A stretch of DNA of 64,000 nt from Manis javanica (GCF_040802235.1 NC_133157.1:23267501-23331500); one strand, 5' to 3'. Shown: positions 49,699 through 60,633, numbered from the stretch's first letter. Numbers and translations: made by a program. The notes: generated by a model from the sequence alone, not told the origin.

Positions 49699-51948
49699 CT
49701 ATACTCCTCCGATGAGTGAAATCATTTGGTATTTCTCTTTCTCCGCTTGGCTTATTTCACTGAGCATAATACTCTCCAGCTCCATCCATGTTGCTGCAAA
49801 TGGTTGGATTTTTCCACTTCTTATGGCTGAGTAGTATTCCATTGTGTATATGTACCACATTTTCTTTATCCATTCATCTACCGATGGACATTTAGGTTGC
49901 TTCCGATTCTTGGCTATTGTAAATAGTGCTGCGATTAACATAGGAGTGCATCTGTCTTTCTCAAATTTGATTTCTGCGTTCTTAGGGTAAATTCCTAGGA
50001 GTGGAATTCCTGGGTCAAATGGTAGGTCTGTTTTGAGCATTTTGATGAACGTCCATACTGCTTTCCACAATGGTTGAACTAATTTACATTCCCACCAGCA
50101 GCGTAGGAGGGTTCCCCTTTCTCCACAGCCTCGCCAACATTTGTTGTTGTTTGTCTTTTGGATGGCAGCTATCCTTACTGGTGTGAGGTGATACCTCATT
50201 GTAGTTTTAATTTGCATTTCTCTGATAATTAGCGATGTGGAGCATCTTTTCATGTGTCTCTTGGCCATCTGTATTTCTTTTTTAGAGAACTGTCTGTTCA
50301 GTTCCTCTGCCCATTTTTTAATTGGGTTATTTGTTTTTTGTTTGTTGAGGTGTGTGAGCTCTTTATATATTCTCGACGTCAAGCCTTTATTGGATCTGTC
50401 ATTTTCAAATATATTCTCCCATACTGTAGGGTTCCTTTTTGTTCTATTGATGGTGTCTTTCGCTGTACAGAAGCTTTTCAGCTTAATGTAGTCCCACTTG
50501 CTCATTTTTGCTGTTGTTTTCCTTGCCCGGGGAGATATGTTCAAGAAGAGGTCACTCATGTTTATGTCTAAGAGGTTTTTGCCTATGTTTTTTTCCAAGA
50601 GTTTAATGGTTTCATGACTTACATTTAGGTCTTTGATCCATTTTGAGTTTACCTTTGTATATGGGGTTAGACAATGGTCCAGTTTCATTCTCCTACGTGT
50701 AGCTGTCCAGTTTTGCCAGCACCATCTGTTGAAGAGACTGTCATTTTGCCATTGTATGTCCATGGCTCCTTTATCAAATATTAATTGACCATATATGTTT
50801 GGGTTAATTTCTGGAGTCTCTAATCTGTTCCACTGGTCTGTGGCTCTGTTCTTGTGCCAGTACCAAATTGTCTTGATTACTACGGCTTTGTAGTAGAGCT
50901 TGAAGTTGGGGAGTGAGATCTCCCCTACTTTATTCTTCTTTTTCAGGATTGCTTTGGCTATTCGGGGTCTCTGGTGTTTCCATATGAATTTTTGAATTAT
51001 TTGTTCCAATTCATTGAAGAATGTTGCTGGTAATTTGAGAGGGATTGCATCAAATTTGTATATTGCTTTCGGCAGGATGGCCATTTTGACGATATTAATT
51101 CTTCCTAGCCATGAGCATGGGATGAGTTTCCATTTATTAGTGTCCCCTTTAATTTCTCTTAAGAGTGACTTGTAGTTTTCAGAGTATAAGTCTTTCACTT
51201 CTTTGGTTAGGTTTATTCCTAGGTATTTTATTCTTTTTGATGCAATGGTGAATGGAATTGTTTTCCTGATTTCTCTTTCTATTGATTCATTGTTAGTGTA
51301 TAGGAAAGCTACAGATTTCTGTGTGTTAATTTTGTATCCTGCAACTTTGCTGTATTCCGATATCAGTTCTAGTAGTTTTGGAGTGGAGTCTTTAGGGTAT
51401 TTTATGTACAGTATCATATCATCTGCAAATAGTGACAGTTTAACTTCTTCTTTACCAATCTGGATTCCTTGTATTTCTTTGTTTTGTCTGATTGCTGTGG
51501 CTAGGACCTCCAGTACTATGTTAAATAACAGTGGGGAGAGTGGGCATCCCTGTCTGGTTCCTGATCTCAGAGGGAATGCTTTCAGCTTCTCGCTGTTCAG
51601 TATAATGCTGGCTGTGGGTTTATCATATATGGCCTTTATTATGTTGAGGTACTTGCCCTCTATTCCCATTTTGCTGAGAGTTTTTATCATGAATGGATGT
51701 TGAATTTTGTCAAATGCTTTTTCAGCATCTATGGAGATGATCATGTGGTTTTTGTCTTTCTTTTTGTTGATGTGGTGGATGATGTTGATGGATTTTCGAA
51801 TGTTGTACCATCCTTGCATCCCTGGGATGAATCCCACTTGATCATGGTGTATGATCCTTTTGATATACTGTTGAATTCTGTTTGCTAATATTTTATTGAG
51901 TATTTTTGCATCTACATTCATCAGGGATATTGGTCTGTAATTTTCTTT
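49699..51948 (-). pseudogene. L1-A ORF2, 3' part (reverse transcriptase and C-terminal domain)
   Basis: This holds the distal 750 or so codons of L1-A ORF2, open without a stop from the insertion point to 49699. The reverse-transcriptase core ([20 protein letters not shown]), thumb region and cysteine-rich region (CWRGCGERG ... RCWWEC) are all present. One cysteine-region residue differs from L1-B (R for H before CWWEC). The C-terminus ends SLIGGV, three residues longer than in L1-B, because the L1-B stop codon is a sense codon here. It is separated from its 5' half by the 8.8-kb L1-B insertion. Confidence 0.93.
51936..51948. repeat. Target-site duplication of L1-B, left copy
   Basis: The 13-bp sequence tgtaattttcttt lies immediately before the T-rich tail of L1-B and matches the copy at 60725-60737. 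It belongs to ORF2 of L1-A (codons of the KENYRP region). Exact length is ambiguous by a few T because the repeat runs into the T tail. Confidence 0.93.
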
Positions 51949-51949
51949 C

Positions 51950-51973
51950 TTTTTTTTTTTTTTTTTTTTTTTT
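51950..51973 (-). terminator. Terminal poly(A) tail of L1-B (T run), preceded by AATAAA
   Basis: A 24-base T run on the plus strand is the element's poly(A) tail. The sense-strand AATAAA lies about 18 bases before it, followed by GAGAGATGCC. This is where the module's own cleavage/polyadenylation took place. Confidence 0.9.
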
Positions 51974-52305
51974 GAGAGGGCATCTCTCATATTTATTGAT
52001 CAAATGGTTGTTAACAACAATAAAATTCAGTATAGGGGGGTCAATGCTCAATGTACAATCATTAATCCATCTCAAGCCTAATTCTCGTCAGTCTCCAATC
52101 TTCTGAAGCATAACGAACAAGTTCTTACATGGTGAACGAATTCTTACAGAGTGAATAAATTCTTACATGGTGAACAGTACAAGGGCATTCATCACAGAAA
52201 CTTTCGGTTTTGATCATGCAATATGACCTATAAACCATCAGGTCAAATATGAATATTCATTTGATTTTTGTACTTGATTTATATGTTGATCCCACATTTC
52301 TCCTA
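51974..52305 (-). other. Purine tract and LTR-like (U3-R) end of the L1-B 3' module
   Basis: This is collinear with 47502-47835. The sense strand reads AGGAGAAA then TGTGGGATC (around 52290-52305), a good fit to a purine tract followed by an LTR start. It continues for about 320 bp to AATAAA (near 51990) and the terminal poly(A). The purine run is shorter than in L1-A. Confidence 0.45.
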
Positions 52306-52559
52306 TTATTATTATTATTTTTATTTTTAATAAAATGCTGAAGTGGTAGGTAGATGCAAGATAAAGGTAGAAAACATAGTTTAGTGCTGTAAGAAGGCAA
52401 ATGTAGATGATCAGATGATCAGGTGTGTGCCTATGGACTAAGTATTAATCCAGGCTAGACAAGGGCAGCAAGACATCCACGGATGCAGAAGATTTCTCTC
52501 AAAGCAGGGGGGGTGAGGTTCTGAGCCTCACCTCTGTTGATCCCCAAATTCTCACCTGA

Positions 52560-52648
52560 TGGCCCCCCTGCGACTGTGCCTGTCTTAGGTTGTTCCTCCC
52601 TTGAGGAATCTTACCCGTCTCTGGCTAACCAGTCATCTTCCGGGGCCA
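52560..52648 (-). promoter_or_regulatory. CTE-like RNA export element in the L1-B 3' module
   Basis: This is identical base for base to 48091-48179 of L1-A, including the outer GGCCCC stem, the inner TTCCTC hairpin and both loop motifs. It lies in the same place, between the env remnant and the purine tract/LTR-like end. Confidence 0.6.
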
Positions 52649-52933
52649 TACAGGGAAATGTAAAGTTGGTAAGTGAGAGAGAAGCCATATTGTTTGCAAA
52701 GGTTAGCTTTTTACTTCTTTGCAGATTTATGCCCTGTGGCTTCTATGCCCAGCACTTGTCTCGAGGTATCTTTACCACCTGGAGGAATTATGATACTCGG
52801 TAAATTCGATATGAGGCACGAATTCTATTTAAGGTTTGTAATTAGGAAGGAAGAAGAAAAGCTATAGATGTAGCATATGAAGGAAAGTTGGGAGGATTGA
52901 TTATTTCTTTGACATATCTTCTTGTATAGTACC

Positions 52934-53375
52934 TTAAGTATGTATAGGTTTTAAACTACTAACTAATTTGCACACACATATTAACATAATAGGAATACGG
53001 TGACATAAACAAAGCAAATCTATAATTACCAGCCATCTCCAGTGAAGCCAAGAAAACCATTTAGGCACCCTAGGCATTTGTGAAAATTTATCTATGATAT
53101 GATGGATATTTTCCAACTGTACTTGAACCATCAGACAAATTAAAGCAGCCCATTTCTGGGATCTGTTCACATCCCATATGTTCTTTTAACCATTGATAGT
53201 CTATAGTCATGAGATTTTGGGGTGCTACAACTTGCACCCCTCCCAACCCCTGGTTGAGTTCCAACAGTACAGATCCAGTCAAATTCGTTGTCTCACCGTA
53301 TGCACATGCCAGCCTAGACATCTCCCTCCTCCTTCTTATGGCAAGTCCAGGAGACGGTGGGCTGGATGCAGCCAC
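52934..53375 (-). pseudogene. Retroviral env transmembrane-subunit remnant in the L1-B 3' module, frameshifted
   Basis: This is the second copy of the same remnant, collinear with 48466-48918. A net 11-bp loss near 53127 shifts the frame between the cysteine pair (GCEQIPEMGC) and the following heptad (LENIHHIIDKFSQ). The two halves therefore lie in different frames (53375-53088 and 53170-52934). The LQNR motif seen in L1-A reads PQNL here. The Gly in place of the first Cys of a CX6CC motif is shared with L1-A, so it predates both insertions. The membrane segment and tail are retained. It is a fossil with no coding capacity for an envelope. Confidence 0.75.
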
Positions 53376-53613
53376 AACCGCAGCATCGTCCGGATCCCTG
53401 TGGAGGCTTTTTGATGATCATCCCCCGGCACGAGTCCTCCAGAGAGTGCTGATGCCGGGAGCTCCTCCTCATATCGTATCTTAGTTCATTTTCTGGGTAT
53501 CCAAGCTAGGCCTTGATCTTCTGCGTAGAAACAAACAGACCCTTTGCCCACACTTTGACATGCCCTCTATACCACTGTGCAGAACTCATTGGAGGTCAGC
53601 ACACAGGAACTGC

Positions 53614-54152
53614 TTTTTTTTTTTTTTTTTTTTAATTAAGAGAAAGGAATATTATCAGAAAAGAGTACCTCCATAGCTGATCATCTGACACCCTTTAAGT
53701 GATCAACATTAAGGATATTTAAAGCATGCGTTGATCTTTGATTTACCAATAGTTTTATCCTGTTAAGGAGTAATCCCCCTTTTCTTTCTTTCTTTCTTTT
53801 CTTTTTTTTTAAATTTTTAATCTACACTTACCTGAAGAATACTATGTTTACTATGCTCTCCCCTATATCAGGTCCCCCCTAACAACCACATTACGGTTAC
53901 TGTCCATCAGCTTAGCAAAATGTGGTAGAGTCACTACTTGTCCTCTCTGTGTTGTGCAGCCCACCCTCCCCTTTCTCCCTCCCCCCCATGCATGCTAATC
54001 TTAATACCCCCCTTCTTCTTCCCCCCCCTTATCCCTCCCTGCCCACCCATCCTCCCCAGTTCCTTTCCCTTTGGTACCTGTTAGTCCATTTTTGGGTTCT
54101 GTAATTCTGCTGCTGTTTTGTTCCTTCAGTTTTTCCTTTGTTCCTATACTCC
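53614..54152 (-). other. L1-B native 3' UTR with G-rich tract, A tract and about 170-bp linker
   Basis: Downstream of ORF2 the sense strand has the purine- and G-rich tract typical of L1 3' UTRs (54006-54045 and 53971-53990 on the plus strand as C runs). It then has an A/GAAAG tract (T run 53802-53810), a unique linker of about 170 bp, and a second long A tract (T run 53614-53633). The retroviral-like module starts right after that tract. The G runs could form a G-quadruplex, as proposed for other L1 3' UTRs. Confidence 0.75.
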
Positions 54153-57100
54153 TCAGATGGGTGAAATCATTTGGTATTTCTCTTTCTCCGCTTGGCTTAT
54201 TTCACTGAGCATAATACTCTCCAGCTCCATCCATGTTGCTGCAAATGGTTGGATTTTTCCACTTCTTATGGCTGAGTAGTATTCCATTGTGTATATGTAC
54301 CACATCTTCTTTATCCATTCATCTACAGGTGGACATTTAGGTTGCTTCCAATTCTTGGCTATTGTAAATAGTGCTGCGATTAACATAGGAGTGCATCTGT
54401 CTTTCTCAAACTTGATTGCTGCGTTCTTAGGGTAAATTCCTAGGAGTGGAATTCCTGGGTCAAATGGTAGGTCTGTTTTGAGCATTTTGATGTACCTCCA
54501 TACTGCTTTCCACAATGGTTGAACTAATTTACATTCCCACCAGCAGTGTAGGAGGGTTCCCCTTTCTCCACAGCCTCGCCAACATTTGTTGTTGTTTGTC
54601 TTTTGGATGGCAGCTATCCTTACTGGTGTGAGGTGATACCTCATTGTAGTTTTAATTTGCATTTCTCTGATAATTAGCGATGTGGAGCATCTTTTCATGT
54701 GTCTCTTGGCCATCTGTATTTCTTTTTTAGAGAACTGTCTGTTCAGTTCCTCTGCCCATTTTTTAATTGGGTTATTTGTTTTTTGTTTGTTGAGGCGTGT
54801 GAGCTCTTTATATATTCTCGACGTCAAGCCTTTATTGGATCTGTCATTTTCAAATATATTCTCCCATACTGTAGGGTTCCTTTTTGTTCTATTGATGGTG
54901 TCTTTCGCTGTACAGAAGCTTTTCAGCTTAATGTAGTCCCACTTGCTCATTTTTGCTGTTGTTTTCCTTGCCCTGGGAGATTTGTTCAAGAAGAGATCAC
55001 TCATGTTTATGTCTAAGAGGTTTTTGCCTATGTTTTTTTCCAAGAGTTTAATGGTTTCGTGACTTACATTCAGGTCTTTGATCCATTTTGAGTTTACCTT
55101 TGTATATGGGGTTAGACAATGGTCCAGTTTCATTCTCCTACATGTAGCTGTCCAGTTTTGCCAGCACCATCTGTTGAAGAGACTATCATTTTGCCATTGT
55201 ATGTCCATGGCTCCTTTATCAAATATTAATTGACCATATATGTTTGGGTTAATTTCTGGGGTCTCTAATCTGTTCCACTGGTCTGTGGCTCTGTTCTTGT
55301 GCCAGTACCAAATTGTCTTGATTACTATGGCTTTGTAGTAGAGCTTGAAGTTGGGGAGTGAGATCCCCCCTACTTTATTCTTCTTTTTCAGGATTGCTTT
55401 GGCTATTCGGGGTCTCTGGTGTTTCCATATGAATTTTTGAATTATTTGTTCCAATTCATTGAAGAATGTTGCTGGTAATTTGAGAGGGATTGCATCAAAT
55501 TTGTATATTGCTTTCGGCAGGATGGCCATTTTGACGATATTAATTCTTCCTAGCCATGAGCATGGGATGAGTTTCCATTTATTAGTGTCCCCTTTAATTT
55601 CTCTTAAGAGTGACTTGTAGTTTTCAGAGTATAAGTCTTTCACTTCCTTGGTTAGGTTTATTCCTAGGTATTTTATTCTTTTTGATGCAATGGTGAATGG
55701 AATTGTTTTCCTGATTTCTCTTTCTATTGATTCGTTGTTAGTGTATAGGAAAGCTACAGATTTCTGTGTGTTGATTTTGTATCCTGCAACTTTGCTGTAT
55801 TCCGATATCAGTTCTAGTAGTTTTGGAGTGGAGTCTTTAGGGTTTTTTATGTACAGTATCATATCATCTGCAAATAGTGACAGTTTAACTTCTTCTTTAC
55901 CAATCTGGATTCCTTGTATTTCTTTGTTTTGTCTGATTGCCGTGGCTAGGACCTCCAGTACTATGTTAAATAACAGTGGGGAGAGTGGGCATCCCTGTCT
56001 GGTTCCCGATCTCAGTGGAAATGCTTTCAGCTTCTCGCTGTTCAGTATAATGCTGGCTGTGGGTTTATCATATATGGCCTTTATTATGTTGAGGTACTTG
56101 CCCTCTATTCCCATTTTGCTGAGAGTTTTTATCATGAATGGATGTTGAATTTTGTCAAATGCTTTTTCAGCATCTATGGAGATGATCATGTGGTTTTTGT
56201 CTTTCTTTTTGTTGATGTGGTGGATGATGTTGATGGATTTTCGAATGTTATACCATCCTTGCATCCCTGGGATGAACCCCACTTGGTCATGGTGTATGAT
56301 CCTTTTGATATACTGTTGAATTCTGTTTGCTAGTATTTTATTGAGTATTTTTGCATCTACATTCATCAGGGATATTGGTCTGTAATTTTCTTTTTTGGTG
56401 GGGTCTTTTCCTGGTTTTGGTATTAGGGTGATGTTGGCTTCATAGAATGAGTTTGGGAGTATTCCCTCTTCTTCTATTTTGTGGAACACTTTAAGGAGAA
56501 TGGGTATTATGTCTTCTCTGTGTGTCTGATAAAATTCCGAGGTAAATTCGTCCGGCCCCGGGGTTTTGTTCTTGGGTAGTTTTTTGATTACTGTTTCAAT
56601 TTCTTTGCTTGTAATTGGTTTGTTTAACTTTTGTGTTTCTTCCTTGGTCAGTCTTGGGAGGTTGTATTTTTCTAGGAGGTTGTCCATTTCTTCTAGGTTT
56701 TCCAGCTTGTTGGCATATAGGTTTTCATAGTAGTCTTTAATAATTCTTTGTATTTCTGTGGAGTCTGTCGTGATTTTTCAATTCTCATTTCTGATTATGT
56801 TGATTTGTGTTGACTCTCTTTTTCTCTTAATAAGTTGGGCTAGAGGCTTACCTATTTTGTTTATTTTCTCAAAGAACCAGCTCTTGGTTTCGTTGATTTT
56901 TGCTATTGTTTTATTCTTCTCCATTTTGTTTATTTCTTCTCTGATCTTTATTATGTCCCTCCTTCTGCTGACTTTAGGCCTCATTTGTTCTTCTTTTTCC
57001 AGTTTTAATAATTGTGATGTTAGACTATTCATTTGGGATTGTTCTTCCTTCTTCAAGTGTGCCTGGATTGCTATATACTTTCCTCTTAAGACTGCTTTCG

Positions 57101-57968
57101 CTGCATCCCACAGAAGTTGGGGCTTAGTGTTGTTGTTGTCATTTGTTTCTATATATTCCTTGATCTCTATTTTGATTTGTTCATTGATCCATTGATTATT
57201 TAGTAGCATGTTGTTAAGCCTCCATGTGTTTGTGAGCCTTTTTGTTTTCTTTGTAGAATTTATTTCTACTTTCATACCTTTGTGGTCTGAAAAATTGGTT
57301 GGTAGAATTTCAATATTGTGGAATTTACTGAGGCTCTTTTTGTGAGCTAGTATGTGGTCTATTCTGGAGAATGTTCCATGTGCACTTGAGAAGAATGTAT
57401 ATCCTGTTGCTTTTGGATGTAGAGTTCTATAGATGTCTATTAGGTCCATCTGTTCTAGTGTGTTGTTCAGTGCCTGTGTGTCTTTACTTATTTTCTGCCC
57501 GGTGGATCTATCCTTTGGGGTGAGTGGTGTGTTGAAGTCTCCTACAATGAATGCATTGCAGTCTATTTCCCTCTTTAGTTCTGTTAGTATTTGCTTCACA
57601 TATGCTGGTGCTCCTGTATTGGGTGCATATATATTTAGAATGGTTATATCCTCTTGTTGGACTGAGCCCTTTATCATTATGTAGTGGCCTTCTTTATCTC
57701 TTGTTACTTTCTTTGTTTTGAAGTCTATTTTGTCTGATATTAGTACTGCAACCCCTGCTTTCTTCTCACTGTTGTTTGCCTGAAATATGTTTTTCCATCC
57801 CTTGACTTTTAGTCTATGCTTATCTTTGGGTTTAAGGTGAGTTTCTTGTAAGCAGCATATAGATGGGTCTTGCTTTTTTATCCATTCTATTACTCTATGT
57901 CTTTTGATTGGTGCATTAAGTCCATTTACATTTAGGGTGACTATTGAAAGATATGTACTTATTGCCAT
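54153..57968 (-). pseudogene. L1-B ORF2 (endonuclease/reverse transcriptase), one nonsense codon
   Basis: The L1 ORF2 product nicks target DNA and reverse-transcribes L1 RNA at the nick. From the ATG at 57968 the frame runs about 1271 codons, matching the usual length (about 1275). Endonuclease motifs are visible: TLNVNGLN (residues 11-18), CLQETHL with the catalytic Glu at 42, VGDFNTPL and FSDHKG. Reverse-transcriptase motifs include [10 protein letters not shown] and FADDM at residues 699-703, where human L1 has its catalytic pair. A cysteine-rich C-terminal region (CWRGCGERG to HCWWEC) follows. The single defect is TGA at 56778-56780 (codon 397), where L1-A has GGA. It cuts the protein between endonuclease and reverse transcriptase. 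The frame stays open afterwards to 54153. I chose the ATG at 57968 because upstream in-frame codons offer no ATG. Confidence 0.95.
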
Positions 57969-58163
57969 TGCAGGCTTTAGATTCGTGGTTACCAAAGGTT
58001 CAAGGTTAGCTTCTTTAGTATATTACTGCCTAACTTAGCTCGCTTATTGAGCTGTTATATACACTGTCTGGAGATTCTTTTCTTCTCTCCCTTCTTATTC
58101 CTCCTCCTCCATTCTTCATATGTTCTGTGTTTTGTTCTGTGCTCTTTTTAGGGGTGCTCCCAT

Positions 58164-59087
58164 CTAGAGCAGTCCCTGTAGGATGCCCTGTAGAGGTGGT
58201 TTGTGGGAAGCAAATTCCCTCAGCTTTTGCTTGTCTGGGAATTGTTTGATCCCACCATCATATTTAAATGATAGTCGTGCTGGATACAGTATCCTTGGTT
58301 CAAGGCCCTTCTGTTTCATTGCATTAAGTATATCATGCCATTCTCTTCTGGCCTGTAGGGTTTCTGTTGAGAAGTCTGATGTTAGCCTGATTGGTTTTCC
58401 TTTATAGGTGACCTTTTTCTCTCTAGCTGCCTTTAGAACTCTTTCCTTGTCCTTGATCCTTGCCATTTTAATTATTATGTGTCTTGGTGTTGTCCTCCTT
58501 GGATCCTTTCTGTTGGGGGTTCTGTATAATTCCATGGTCTGTTCGATTATTTCCTCCCCCAATTTGGGGAAGTTTTCAGCAATTATTTCTTCAAAGACAC
58601 TTTCTATCCCTTTTCCTCTTTCTTCCTCTTCTGGTATCCCTATAATACGAATGTTTTTCCTTTTGTATTGGTCACATATTTCTCTTAGTGTTGTTTCATT
58701 CCTGGAGATCCTTTTATCTCTCTCTATGTCAGCTTCTATACGTTCCTGTTCTCTGGCTTCTATTCCTTCAATGGCCTCTTGCATCTTATCCATTCTGCTT
58801 ATAAATCCTTCCAGGGATTGTTTCACTTCTGTGATCTCTTTCCTGACATCTGTGATCTCCTTCCAGACTTCATCCCACTGCTCTTGCATTTTTCTCTGCA
58901 TCTCATCCCACTGCTCTTGCATTTTTCTCTGCATCTCATCCCATTGCTCTTGCATTTTTCTCTGCATCTCTGTCAGCATGTTCATGATTTTTATTTTGAA
59001 TTCTTTTTCAGGAGGACTAGTTAGGTCTGTCTCCTTCTCAGGTGTTGTCTCTGTGATCTTTGTCTGCCTGTAGTTTTGCCTTTTCAT
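58164..59087 (-). CDS. L1-B ORF1 protein (RNA-binding chaperone), intact
   Basis: This 307-residue frame encodes the L1 ORF1 nucleic-acid chaperone that trimerises and coats L1 RNA. The basic N-terminus is followed by a coiled coil that contains three tandem copies of an 11-residue unit (MQRKMQEQWDE, near residues 40-75). An RRM-like region follows (IRIIGIPEEEERGKG, near residue 150), then the C-terminal domain (ARREWHDILNAMKQKG and SFKYDG). The frame is open from an ATG to its stop, of a length usual for mammalian ORF1p (about 300-370). ORF2 starts about 195 bp downstream. The copy in L1-A has only two of the 11-residue units, which accounts exactly for its 11-residue shorter length. Intactness suggests recent activity, but ORF2 in cis is broken. 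Confidence 0.95.
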   Translation of the reverse strand: MKRQNYRQTKITETTPEKETDLTSPPEKEFKIKIMNMLTEMQRKMQEQWDEMQRKMQEQWDEMQRKMQEQWDEVWKEITDVRKEITEVKQSLEGFISRMDKMQEAIEGIEAREQERIEADIERDKRISRNETTLREICDQYKRKNIRIIGIPEEEERGKGIESVFEEIIAENFPKLGEEIIEQTMELYRTPNRKDPRRTTPRHIIIKMARIKDKERVLKAAREKKVTYKGKPIRLTSDFSTETLQARREWHDILNAMKQKGLEPRILYPARLSFKYDGGIKQFPDKQKLREFASHKPPLQGILQGLL

Positions 59088-59301
59088 GGTGATAGAGAGA
59101 GTTTGCAGAGCTGGTACAAGTGACCGCTGGAAGAGCTTCCCTTCTTGTTGGTTTGTAGCCTTTTCTTGGGATAATAGCGACCTCTAGTGGCTTGTGCTGG
59201 GCAGCTGTGCGCAGACAGGGCTTCTGCTTCCTGCCCAGTTGCTTTGGGGTTTATCTCCGCTGTTGCTGTGGGCTTGGCCTGGCTGGGGCTGTTCCTCCAA
59301 A

Positions 59302-60633
59302 ATGGTGGAGCCCCGTTGGAGGGGGAGCAGCCAGGAGACTATTTATCTCCGTAAGGGGCCTCTGTGCTCCCTGCTGCCCAGGGGGTTAGAGTGCCCAGAG
59401 ATCCCCAGATTCCCTGCTTCTGGTCTAAGTGACCTGTCCTGCCCCTTTAAGATTTCCAAAAAGCACTCTCCAAACCAAAACAACAGCAGCAACAATGAGA
59501 GAGAGAACAGAAAGAAAGAGAAAAAAAAAAGGAAAAAAAAGGAAAAAACAAGCGATTTTTTTTTTTTTTTTTTTTTTGTCCTCAGGTGCCGGTCCCAGGC
59601 ACCCGCTCACTGGTCCTGCTGCCCTGTCTCCCTAGCACCAGGGTCCCTGTCCTTTCAAGGCTTCCAAAAAGCACCCACCCACCGGTCCCGCAGGGAAGGA
59701 ACGCTCAATATTCTTTGTCCTCAGGCACTGGTCCCACGCACCCGCTCACCAGTCCCGCCTCCCTGCCTCCCTAGCACCGGGGTCCTTGTCCCTTTAAGGC
59801 TTCCAAAAAGCACTCGGCAAAAAGAGAGAAAAAAAAGGGGAAAAACGCGCGATTTCTTCCGTCCTCAGGTGCTGGTCTCAGGCACCCACCCACCGGTCCC
59901 ACAGGGAAAAATGCGGGATATTCTTTGTCCTCAGGTGCCGGTCCCAGGCACCCGCTCACCAGTCCCGCCACCCTGCCTCCCTAGCACCGGGGTCCCTGTC
60001 CCTTTTAGGCTTCCAAAAAGCACTCGCAGAAAAGAGAAAAAAAAAAGGGGAAAAACGCGCGATTTCCTCTGTCCTCAAGTGCCGGTCTCAGGCACCCGCC
60101 CACCGGTCCCGCAGGGAAAAATGGGGGATATTCTTTGTCCTCAGGCGCCGGTCCCAGCCACCCGCTCACCAGTCCCGCCACCGTGCCTCCCTAGCACTGG
60201 GGTCCCCGTCCCTTCAAGGCTTCCAAAAAGCGCTCGCCAAAAAGAGAAAAAAAAAAAAAAAGGGAAAAAACGCGCGACCTCCTCCGTCCTCAGGCACCGG
60301 TCTCAGGCACCCGCCCCCAGGTCTCGCAGGGAGAAACGCGGGATATTCTTTGTCCTCCAGCGCTGTTCCCAAGCACCTCCTCACCGGTCCCGCCACCCTG
60401 CTTCCCCAGCAACGGGGGCCCGTCCCTCTAAGGCTTCCAAAAAGCGCTCGCCAAAAAAAAAAAAAAAAAAAAAAACCGCTCCGGTTTCTCTCCACCCGCC
60501 GGGAGCCGGGGGGAGGGGCGCTCGGGCCCCGCCGGGCCGGGGCTTGTATCTTACCCCCTTCACAAGGCGCTGGGTTCTTGCAGGTGTGGATGTGGTCTGG
60601 ATGTTGTCCTGTGTCCTGTGGTCTCTATTTTAG
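59302..60633 (+). other. Long antisense open frame across the L1-B 5' UTR (443 codons)
   Basis: From the ATG at 59302 the plus strand stays open to 60633, antisense to the L1 5' UTR, giving 443 residues. The conceptual protein is a repeat of about 70 residues rich in Pro, Arg and Lys (for example VPGTRSPVPPPCLPSTG), because the 210-bp monomer is a multiple of three. Primate L1 has a short antisense frame (ORF0) in this location, but I see no sequence relation. In L1-A the equivalent frame stops after the first A-rich tract (about 63858). A chance product of stop-poor GC-rich repeats is the likelier reading. Confidence 0.3.
59453..60470 (-). repeat. Tandem monomer array in L1-B 5' UTR (about 210-bp period)
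   Basis: The anchor cttccaaaaag recurs at about 59453, 59661, 59800, 60010, 60220 and 60434. That gives periods of 208, 139, 210, 210 and 214 bp, so there are about five units, one short by roughly 70 bp. Each full unit is itself two related halves. Both contain a version of cctcaggtgccggtcccagg followed by cacccgc and ccggtcccgc. One half has the A-rich linker and the other the gggatattctttg segment. Confidence 0.85.

Larger units (their letters stand above)
47482..51948 (-). mobile_element. L1-A, distal (3') part: ORF2 3' half, 3' UTR, retroviral-like module, poly(A)
   Basis: This is the 3' portion of an older minus-strand L1. It ends at the T run 47485-47501 and stops at 51948 where L1-B begins. 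It has the same architecture as L1-B's 3' end: ORF2 C-terminal half (to 49699), G-rich 3' UTR, T runs at 49352-49367 and 49160-49180, env-derived region, CTE-like block, LTR-like segment and AATAAA. Its other part is at 60725-64000. The far target-site duplication lies beyond the window, so insertion boundaries cannot be fully tested. Confidence 0.93.

Noticed and set aside
56758-57195. Plus-strand frames of 145-221 codons within the L1s (also 58408-59073, 61102-61539, 62752-63384)
   Set aside because: They are antisense to L1 ORF1 and ORF2 and explained by those genes.
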